Shown in pieces: positions 46,259 to 55,900 of a stretch of DNA of 64,000 nucleotides. The notes below the pieces were generated by a model. It had not been told where the DNA came from. It made no database searches and worked only from the letters and a program-made list of their open reading frames with translations. Each line of letters begins with the position of its first letter. Position 1 is the first letter of the stretch. Origin of the DNA: Xanthocytophaga flava (lineage in GTDB: Bacteria > Bacteroidota > Bacteroidia > Cytophagales > 172606-1); assembly GCA_030068525.1 (NCBI GenBank), contig JASJOS010000019.1, positions 150,442-214,441 of the forward strand, in the 5' to 3' direction. The position numbers and the translations under genes were made by a program.

Positions 46259-48811
46259 TTATCTGATAATCCGTATCTCAGTACGGCGGTTGGCCTGATG
46301 TTGTTCTTCATTACAGTTTACATCATCACGACAATCGTTTGCCAGGTGAGTTTCGCCATAAAACTCCTTCATTCTTATTCTGGAAGCACTTACACCTTTA
46401 TTAATCAGGTAGTTTACAGACTCCTGCAAGCGACGACGGGATAGGGCATAATTGTAATTCTGAGATGCTCTCGAATCAGCAAAAGAAGCCACAGCGATTT
46501 TGATACCAGGGTTTTGCTTTAATGTCTCTACCAGTTCATCTAGTACAGGGCCTGCATCTGAACGTATCTCTGATTTATTCAGATCAAAATAGATTAACCG
46601 TACATCCGCAGGGTCAATGCGATTAGGAAGCTTATAGGTGATAAGTTCACATTCTTTGGTGATATTACGGCCGTTCTTTACTACATAAAATTCAGTACGA
46701 CGGTTTAACTGATGCTGTACCTCTGTACAGGCAATACCATCTTTACAATCATTTACAGGTGCATTTTCGCTATTGCTTTCTTTTGATAAACGGGTTTTCG
46801 TTACACCGTTTTTCACCAGGTAATTGTAAACCGCATCAGATCGTTTTGCAGAAAGCTTTATGTTATAGGGATCGTTGGTACCACGTGCATCTGTATAGGA
46901 AGATACAATGATCTCTATATCCGGATATTTTTTCATCAGCTTTACTACAGATGTCAGTACAGGTTTGGCATCAGCCCGAACGGAAGCTTTGTCAAAGTCA
47001 TAATACACATTATCCAGTGAATACAGTTTGCGGTTTTCATCACAATCGGCAGGCAGTTTTTTCTTACCTCCGTTAGGATCTTTCAACTTTGCAATCAGAT
47101 CCGGATCTGTAATAAACTGTAAGGCTTCATTGATCTTTTCGCCAGGCTTACGATCTGTAGTACTTACATTTTTGGTTACTGTTGCGGTATCCTTTTTACC
47201 AGTAATCGTATAGTTCTTATCAGGATTTAGATTGAAGGTATATAAACCGTTTGTATTCTTACCAGGTACTACTCCTTCTTTGCCTTCTTCTTTTACCGTG
47301 ATAGGTACGTCCCGTAAAGTATCCTGTGTATTCTCATTTTCATATGCATATACAAACAACTGAATAGGAGCAGCCAATTTACGAAACATATAAATATCAT
47401 CATCCGAACCACCTTTGCCACGATTGGAGCTAAAGTATCCCTGGCGTCCGGTAGAATCTACGATCATCCCGAAGTCATCCTTTTTAGAGTTGATAGGGAA
47501 ACCAATATTTTCCACAATCCCCAGTGAATTCAGATCCGTCTCAAAAATATCCAGACCACCTAATCCAGCATGGCCATTTGAGGAAAAATACAGTTTATTG
47601 GTATTGTCTACATACGGAAACATCTCATTGCCTTCTGTATTTACAGCCTTACCCAGGTTCTCAGGAGTACTCCATTTTCCATCCGTTCCTTTGGCAACTT
47701 TATAGATGTCTGTTCCTCCAAAACCACCAGGCATATCTGAAACAAAGTACAATGTATTACCATCCGGACTTAGAGCTGGATGACCTACAGAATAGTTTTT
47801 GTTATTAAATGGTAATTCCTTTGGACGACTCCATTCTCCATTTTTCTTTTCACTGGTATAAATCTTTAGTTTTACTATGCCATCATCCCCTTTTTGAGAA
47901 CTACCCAGGTAATTGTTTCGGGTAAAATAGATCGTATTTCCATCCTTTGTAAAAGCAGCGGGTCCTTCATGGAACTTGCTGTTAATCTTTTTATCAAAGG
48001 GCGTAACCCGGCTATCCTGATTTACACCTCCGTTATCTTTCGGAAAGTTATCTCCATAGTATCCCAGTGTGCTGTTATCGTTACTGGTTTTACGGGTTTG
48101 ATCCGAGTGTAAGCTTTCTTGTTTGGTTTTATAAGCATCCGCAGAAGTGTAACGATCTACTCCTGTGTCTGTATCATAAGGCAGGGCTCGCACTCCAGTT
48201 GAATCAACATAAAACAGATCCAGAAAGGCCGTATTATTCCAGGCATATACTTTTTTCGAACTTTTATCAGGACGTCTTCCCGATACAAATACTAGCCCTT
48301 TATCATAATAGGTTGGGCTAAAGTCTGACTGGTCTGAGTTAATATCCACTTTAAAAATCTTATATTCTAAGGAATCTGCATACAATTCTCCCAGATTATT
48401 GTAGGCTTGTGTAAAGGCTGTTCCTCTTGGATCTCCAGAATTAAGCTGCTGGTATTTGCTATACCAGACTTTAGCCTCTTCGTATTTACCATTTTCAGAT
48501 AACATCTGAGCATAAGCAAATGCGGACTTGGCATCATTGGGATCTTTTGTAACAACTTCTCCATACAGTCGTTCAGCATTCTTGCTGTCTCCTACTTTCC
48601 GATACGAATCAGCCAGGTTCTTTTTTACCGAAAGATCTGTACTATCCTGTTGTAAGTATTGCTCATACAGATCGATAGCTGTCGCATATTTCAGACGAGC
48701 ATACGCCTTATCCCCCTGAGCCTTTAAACCTAACCCCTGGGAGAATGCCTGATAACTGAGGAAACATGTAAGCAGCAATGTCCAAAAAGTAATTTTTTTT
48801 GTCATTTCCAT
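46259..48811 (-). CDS. TPR-PD40-double OmpA protein (PorE-like)
   Basis: The 850-residue exported protein has a signal peptide (TFWTLLLTCFLSYQAFSQ) and domains in this order: TPR repeats at about 28-150 (KYATAIDLYEQYLQQDSTDL); a WD40/PD40-like propeller at about 160-470 (GHPALSPDGNTLYFVSDMPG repeated in variants); a carboxypeptidase-regulatory-like beta domain at about 480-560; and two OmpA peptidoglycan-binding domains, 585-710 and 725-850, each ending with an NRRTE motif. TPR-WD40-CRD-OmpA is the layout of PorE, which links the type IX secretion machinery to peptidoglycan, but PorE has one OmpA domain. The gene lies downstream of the PorP/SprF gene. Confidence 0.9.
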   Translation of the reverse strand: MEMTKKITFWTLLLTCFLSYQAFSQGLGLKAQGDKAYARLKYATAIDLYEQYLQQDSTDLSVKKNLADSYRKVGDSKNAERLYGEVVTKDPNDAKSAFAYAQMLSENGKYEEAKVWYSKYQQLNSGDPRGTAFTQAYNNLGELYADSLEYKIFKVDINSDQSDFSPTYYDKGLVFVSGRRPDKSSKKVYAWNNTAFLDLFYVDSTGVRALPYDTDTGVDRYTSADAYKTKQESLHSDQTRKTSNDNSTLGYYGDNFPKDNGGVNQDSRVTPFDKKINSKFHEGPAAFTKDGNTIYFTRNNYLGSSQKGDDGIVKLKIYTSEKKNGEWSRPKELPFNNKNYSVGHPALSPDGNTLYFVSDMPGGFGGTDIYKVAKGTDGKWSTPENLGKAVNTEGNEMFPYVDNTNKLYFSSNGHAGLGGLDIFETDLNSLGIVENIGFPINSKKDDFGMIVDSTGRQGYFSSNRGKGGSDDDIYMFRKLAAPIQLFVYAYENENTQDTLRDVPITVKEEGKEGVVPGKNTNGLYTFNLNPDKNYTITGKKDTATVTKNVSTTDRKPGEKINEALQFITDPDLIAKLKDPNGGKKKLPADCDENRKLYSLDNVYYDFDKASVRADAKPVLTSVVKLMKKYPDIEIIVSSYTDARGTNDPYNIKLSAKRSDAVYNYLVKNGVTKTRLSKESNSENAPVNDCKDGIACTEVQHQLNRRTEFYVVKNGRNITKECELITYKLPNRIDPADVRLIYFDLNKSEIRSDAGPVLDELVETLKQNPGIKIAVASFADSRASQNYNYALSRRRLQESVNYLINKGVSASRIRMKEFYGETHLANDCRDDVNCNEEQHQANRRTEIRIIR

Positions 48812-48907
48812 GAATATTTATACGCAGAATGCCTTATTGTACTTTAGCAGTTTAAATTCTTGTCAGATGTTTTTACCCTTCTACTCAGCCTTTGCAATTG
48901 CCAGCTA

Positions 48908-49858
48908 TTAGAAATAACGTGGCGACAGTACCTTAGCCTTATCAAAGCTAAATTCATATCGTAACATGATCTCATGTGTACCTGCATTGTACCGTTGTAA
49001 CGCATTGAGACCATAGTCATACGCATACCCCAAACGTAACTGAGGAGTAATCTGAAATTCAACCATACCCAGAATAGCTGTTCCTGTTCTATAGGAAGCT
49101 CCTACAGCAAACCGATCATAGAACCAGAAGTTGGTATTAAGATCTAACTGAAGTGGTGCCCCTTTTACAAATTTTGCCAGTACAGAAGGTTTCCAGACTA
49201 CAGAAGGACTCAGTTGCACTACATAACCCGTCATTAAGAAAACGTGCCGGAACTTCATAGCCCGTTCGTTAGGGTCAGCAGATGTGATAATACGCTGATC
49301 TGTCAGGGTATATTTAACCAGATTGGGAAGTGATGCCCCAAGGTAAAAACGATCTGTAGAATAATAGATCCCTGCTCCGACAACAGGAGCATACCGCACA
49401 TAGTCATTAGGTACAGTGGGGTCAGGTGTATGATTAGGGTTAAGCACCATCTTGGAATATTCTCCATTGAAATAAAGCACTCCACCCTGAATACCAAAAG
49501 CAAGTGTTCCTTTTTTATTAAACCGAATCCGATAGGAATACACGCCAGAAATACCACGTGTAGCAGTCAAACCTATATTATCGTTAAATAATGATAGACC
49601 GATCCCGATCTTCTCTTTACGGATAGGCATATCGGCTGTCAGGGTCTGTGTTACCGGAGCACCTTCCATACCTACCCACTGGTTTCTGTACAGACCGGTA
49701 ATACTCAGTACATCCCGACTCCCCGCATAGGCAGGATTTACAGCCATCATATTAAACATATACTGGCTATATTGAGCATCTTGTTGAGCAAAGCTGGAGA
49801 TCATGCCCCCACAAAAGAACAGGAACAATAGTATCTTTTTTCTCATTGGTACCTTCAA
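48908..49858 (-). CDS. PorP/SprF-family outer membrane protein
   Basis: The 316-residue protein has a signal peptide (ILLFLFFCGGMISSFAQ) and the family N-terminus QDAQYSQYMFNMMAVNPAYA, then GLYRNQWVGMEGAPVTQTLT. About 14 alternating beta strands and a C-terminal beta signal (HEIMLRYEFSF) fit an outer-membrane barrel. Known members (PorP, SprF) attach type IX cargo proteins with type-B sorting domains to the cell surface or help export them. That fits its place immediately downstream of the giant cargo gene and upstream of a PorE-like gene. An alternative start four codons later (MRKKILLF) is possible. Confidence 0.93.
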   Translation of the reverse strand: MKVPMRKKILLFLFFCGGMISSFAQQDAQYSQYMFNMMAVNPAYAGSRDVLSITGLYRNQWVGMEGAPVTQTLTADMPIRKEKIGIGLSLFNDNIGLTATRGISGVYSYRIRFNKKGTLAFGIQGGVLYFNGEYSKMVLNPNHTPDPTVPNDYVRYAPVVGAGIYYSTDRFYLGASLPNLVKYTLTDQRIITSADPNERAMKFRHVFLMTGYVVQLSPSVVWKPSVLAKFVKGAPLQLDLNTNFWFYDRFAVGASYRTGTAILGMVEFQITPQLRLGYAYDYGLNALQRYNAGTHEIMLRYEFSFDKAKVLSPRYF

Positions 49859-49908
49859 TTACGAAACTTGGAAATAGTATCTTATATATATGAAAACCTG
49901 TCTTTATA

Positions 49909-49947
49909 CCGAATCTTGCCTGAGTTATTCTATCAAACAAGATTCGG
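49909..49947 (-). repeat. Hairpin between cargo and porP/sprF-like genes
   Basis: CCGAATCTTG (49909-49918) pairs exactly with CAAGATTCGG (49938-49947) around a 19-base loop. It starts ten bases past the giant gene's stop and lies 50 bases before the porP/sprF-like start. No T tract follows, so it may set relative expression rather than terminate. Confidence 0.5.
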
Positions 49948-49956
49948 CAGAGAACA

Positions 49957-52900
49957 TTACCGGATTATAGTCATGTAACGGGATTTATTGAAACCGCTGT
50001 TCTTGAATTTGATGATATAGAAGTACGTTCCGTCTGGTAGCTCTTCCCCTACACGAACTCCTCTGTTTGACTTGCCATTCCAGTCACTGGTACTAGTTGG
50101 GAAGTCATTTGCCACACCAGTATAAGTACTCTTGAAGTCCTTGGATTCATAAACCAGATTACCCCAGCGGTTAAATACCTGCAGATGAATCTGATCATTG
50201 TTCGGATTCTCAATCACAAAGAAATCATGTTGTCCATCGCCGTTTGGTGTAAAGCCTTCCGGTATGAAAGGAGGTCTTACAATAAAGCGTACGACAGCAG
50301 TATCACATAGAGGTGTTTTGCCCAATGATGAATTAGTTGGCGTTTTATCACAAATCACATATACCAGTGAGTCCAACCCTTCATAGCTGCCTGTGGATGA
50401 ATAATAGATTATGCCATCAGTCACAGTTGCAGTGCCATGGGCCGGAGGTGTAATGATAGTGATAGCCTTTGGATCCAGTTCGGAGAAAGCAGGATCAAAC
50501 GTACCATCATCTGGGTCAGAATCATTGGCTGCAGCATCTATAGGTACATTCGGTGTATTAGGCACAACAACCTGTTCATCATCAAAAGCCAGCGGACGGT
50601 TAATGATTACTAGCTTGTATGTAGAATCAGCCAAAGAAATAGATTCTTCGTTATCTATCGCACGATAACGCAATGAATCCAGACCCGAATATGCAATTGT
50701 AGGTTCATAAGCCAGTGTAGCTGCCTGTGCTACAGTTAGTTCTGTATTACTTGTTAATATAGGAACTTCAGTACCATTATCTGTATAATATAGTACACCA
50801 TGTTTTGGTAAAACTGTAATCAAGTAGCCTTCGACTGTACCATCTTCGTCTGTACCTACCAGTGGTTTATCCAAAGCTACAGCCTGTAATGACTGTCCGG
50901 CAGGATCAGGAGGTGATGGACGATTAGGATTGACAAGCGTATCGAGTACATTATGTGCAACTGGTGGAATGTTTATTGTAATAAATAAGGTAGCGGTAGC
51001 ACATCCTTTGGGATCAGCATCGTCACATACGGTATAAGTGTATGTATCCGTACCTAAGAAATTATTTCTTGGAGTATATGTATAACTTCCATCTGCACCA
51101 ACGGTTATTGTTCCACCTTGTGTAGTAGGCCAGCTGGTTACGGGTAAGATAGAAATCGCATCACCATCCGGATCGCTGTCATTTGACAACAGATTTTTTG
51201 ATCCGGTTACTATAGTCAAAGTTGTGTTGTAATTAGTTCGGTTCTCATCATTCTGTGCAATAGGAGGTCGGTTTCCATTGGTTAATGGAGGATTTACCAG
51301 TATCGTAACTGTAGCGGCAGAACATAAGCCTTTACCATCACAAACTATATATGTATAGGTGTCAATACCCACAAAGTCTGTTTTTGGAGTATAGCTAAAA
51401 GAACCATCTGCATTGATTGTTATCACACCTCCTTGTGCAGTTGCAGTATTTGTTGCTACAGTTACTGTCAATGCATCCCCATTTGGATCACTATCATTAC
51501 TGAGTACTCCAGTAGCAGGTATTGTTATTGGAGTGTTCTGAATAGTTGTATAGTTATCATTTTTTGCAATTGGTGCTTTGTTTCCATCTGTAGAAACAGG
51601 ATTTACAACAACTGTTATGACAGCCTGTGAACATAAACCTGTTTGATCACATACAGTATATGTGTAAGTATCAATACCAGTAAAACCAGTCGGTGGTGTA
51701 TAAGTATACATACCATCAGTTGCAATTGTAATTGAACCTCCTTGAGTGGTTGCACCACCAGATACAGCAGTTGCAGTCAGTACATCACCAGCATCCGGAT
51801 CACTGTCATTTGACAAGGCATTTCCAGTAACTGGTGTATTGATTAGAGTCACATTGTAATCATTCTGCGCTAATGGAGCATCTGGAACAGGAGAAATATT
51901 GATAATTACTCGTACCGCATCATCACTGAAATTCCCTACTGACCCTGCAGCATAGACTTTCAAACCTGTAACATATGGACTACCGTTTTCATTTGGTACT
52001 GGCTCATAAACCAATTTATCCAAATCTACCAGTGCAATCACGTCACCTATAGCAACTGCAACTCCATTGTATTTCAATGTTCCTTTATGCGGTAAAGAAT
52101 CAATTTTGATCTGAGTCAGTAGACCAGCACTTGGTGGATAGGCAAATGCAGCTTGTAACTGAGTCACGAAGTTATCGGAAGGATCAGCAAAGTTCTCTAC
52201 TGTTGGAGTCCCTACCTTATTATCTTCGGGGAATGTAACTGTAACAGTGGCCCCAGGATTTAGCACAGGCTTTTCTGGTACTACAGTTACGGTTACAGTA
52301 GCTGTAGTTGTTGTTGACCCACCTTGAGTAATAGTATAAGTAAATGTATAAACAGCTGCCGGACACGCTGCACTCGCAAAATTGATAGTCGGTGCATTAG
52401 GATTAGTATTATCAACAGAAGCTGTGAAACAAGGATCAGAAGGAGAACCGATGGTTAATGTAGTAGGTGTATTGGATACAATAGTATCATTAGCCAATAC
52501 AGGAATATTTATTGTAGACCCTTGTACTACAAGGATTGGGCTAGTTGGCACAGCCGGATCATCTTTCGCTTCAATCACATTGACTGTCATTGTATAGACA
52601 GGACTCTCCGTGTTGTATGTATCTCTTACTGCAAAAGTAAATGTAGTATAAGGTACACCGCTTTCTGTAGACTGATATATTAGTTGATTCAGGTTAGCCA
52701 CAGGAATCACAGCCCCAACTGTTACAGGACTTCCATTGTATGTTAATGTTCCTTTAGCAGGCAATGTTTTGATTACTACAGACCCCAAGGCTCCTGATCC
52801 ACTTGTGATTGTAAAATCACCTGCAGCAAATGGACGACCCACATTGACAGCAGCAATAATACTTTCATCTGCTGAAGTAGGTTGTACAATAGTAAAGGTT

Positions 52901-55900
52901 ACCCGGGCAGTATCTGATGTAACAGTAGATACACCACCTATATTGGTGTCAAATACATAATCGAAGAAGTAATTACCGGGTGTACAACCATTCGCATCTG
53001 GTGTAAATGTGACTGTGTTATCAGCGTTTACAGTAGTTGTACCGCAGGTTGGTTGAACCGTTACACGAACAATAGGTGTACCAGTTGCGGCCAGTTTATC
53101 ATTAGCTATAACATTGATTGGAGCAGCAATACTCACATTGGCATCATCTATTGCATCGACAATACTGAATGTAATTGTACCTGCTGTAGCAACCGGACTT
53201 TGAGAGTTATTTCCATCAATAGCCAGATACTGCATAGTAGGGTTAGGTGTCCCTGAGCGATTTACCGCAGGCACAAATTGCAGATTCGGAATATCTGTAG
53301 CTGAGATTACCGCCCCAGCAAGTACAGGAGTTCCATTCAATAAGATCTGTCCATCTGTTACCAGAGGCAATTGATAAATAACAATTTTCTGCAGTGTTCC
53401 ATCTCCACCAGCCAGATCAAAATCAGGTGTACCACCTTGACCTGCCGTTTGGCTAAAAGTATATGATGATGGATCTACTGTTTTATTAACTTTAACAACT
53501 ATCGTTTTAGAAACAGGGACAATTGTATTGACAATAGTAAATGTTACTACCGCATTATTGGAAGTTACACCCACCACATTGTCTGTAAAATTATAGACAA
53601 AAGAATAAGTTCCGGTCGTACAAGGCCCTGTACCAGCATCTATCAAAAATGTTGGAGTAAGTGTCCCATTATTTACTGCAGTAACAGTAAAGCAAGCGGA
53701 AGATTGACTTACTACATTTAATGTCACTACATTTCCTGTAATATGTGTATCATTGGCTAGCACATCTACAGAAGTAGGTGCACCTATCTGTACAGCCGTG
53801 ATTGGGTTGGCTAGAGGCAAATCGTCAATGGCTTCAATATCATACACAATTACTGTAACGGTATTGGCCGCGATACTGTATACACCTGTATTATCACGCA
53901 CCTTAAACTGGAAAGTTGTGTAAGGATTTCCTGTTTCATCTACTACAGGTGTATAGACTAAATCTGGAATATCTGCCGTGGCAATCTCTTGCCCAACGGT
54001 TACTGCAACTCCATTCAGCGTCAGTGTCCCTTTAACAGGTAAAGAAGTAATGGTTACACTTGCCAGGGAGTTACCAGGATCTGCATCAGCAAATCCAAAG
54101 TCACCTGTAGTGAATGTATAGGAAGAAGGATGTAGTGTTGTATTTTTACGAATACGAATTATTTTATCACTGGCAGTAGGAGCATTATTGCTACAAGCTG
54201 AAAATACAGTTTTATTTAAAAAGTTATATGTTCCGGAAGTAGCAGCTAGTGTATAGTTCGTCGTACCTGTTTCAACAGGTGTTCCTCCTGTAGTAGACAT
54301 TAATTCCAGTGAATCAAAGAAACCATTATATCCATATACAGCTCCAGAGCCTACGGTACCATCTGCATTTACAGTGGCACCAGATACAGCCTCTTTGGCA
54401 TCAGGACAACCGTCTCCATCTGAATCCAGATCAAACTGGCTGAGGAGGCCATCTCCATCCGGGTCCAGACTGGCATACACGGTACGAATGCCACTGGCTG
54501 TTAAACCCAATGGACCCAGAGCCGGATCATCTGCATCCTGCCAGTTTGCTACCCCATCACCATCCTCATCTCCGGATGGATCAGCAGGAAGACTCGCACA
54601 AGAATAGTCATTATAAGGAAATACCCCTGCGTAGGTAATTACAAAGTCATCTCCGTTGATACCCAACTGAGCATCCCGAAGTTCAAACACTGCCGTAGGA
54701 GCAGTAGCCCGGAAAACTACCTGACGACGATCCCATAAATCTTTTCCAGCATGACCAGACTTAGGATCTCCATCTTTATATACTACATATCCTTCGCCTA
54801 CAGGCTGCGCATCCGCACCATCAAAAGGAGCCACATTATCAACATAGAACTGCATAATTCCATCTTCTGGTGCCGCAGGGTCTGTCAATATTGGGTTAAT
54901 AGCATTGGAAGTATAGGATACCAGAATATAATCACGTCCGGGAGTTAAACCAGAAATAGTCTGACGACAGATAACATACTGAACCCCTAAACTATTTCCA
55001 TTGGAATATAAATAGGTATCAGAGGCAGGTACATTAAAAGGTGCATCCCCGGCAAAAGGTCCCTGTACTACACGATACCCGCTAGGTACACCATATTCTG
55101 GTACAGCAGGATCTGTAGGGTCAATTGGAGAATAGGTAACTACACCTCGCTGAATTGCAATCCGTGTATCAACCGGATATACATTGTATCCATTGTAAGC
55201 AACCCCACTTGTCCATGTTCCACTACCCCAAGTCCCTCCAGGAGCTATATATTGCGGATCAGGAGTAGTAGAGGCAGGGATACCTTGATTAAAGTTACCA
55301 TTGACAATCAGGTTTGAAGCTGTATTGATGACACCTGTACCACCACAACCAGCTTCCATAATATCCAGAATACCATCATTGTCATCATCCAGATCAGTAA
55401 TATCAGCTATGCCATCCCCATCTGTATCAGGCATTGAATTTACCTGAATTGTAACGGTAGCAGTATTAGATTGCCTTACAGGTGAACCATTGTCAATCAA
55501 ATTGTATGTAAATGTAAATGATCCTGTAAAACCTGGTGCAGAGACAAAGCTAAACTGTCCATTGTCTGCAATAACGAGTTTTCCTTGTCCTGTGTTATAG
55601 GAAACCAGATCTGTCTCTACAGTAATACGCGTACCTGCGTCCGGGTCAGAGTCTACTCCAGCTCCAGTATTATCAGTGATCACGTTTCCATACATCAGCA
55701 CACTTTGCTTGGCTGTATAGGAATTGTTTGTAGCTGTTGGGGCATTATTTGTATTGTTAATGGTTACATCTTCTAATGTTGCAGCAGCTCCATTGTAATT
55801 ACTACCTCCTACCGTACCACTTCCATCAGTATATGTCCCTCCAGGAGTGACTTTTACAACAGGGCTTGCAGCGGATGTGGGATCATCAAAATAAGCACTT

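Noticed and set aside
51000..51880. Regular roughly 300-base repeats that could be mistaken for a tandem-repeat or CRISPR-like array
   Set aside because: The units are in-frame Ig/cadherin-like domains of the giant protein; they are diverged and have no spacer pattern.
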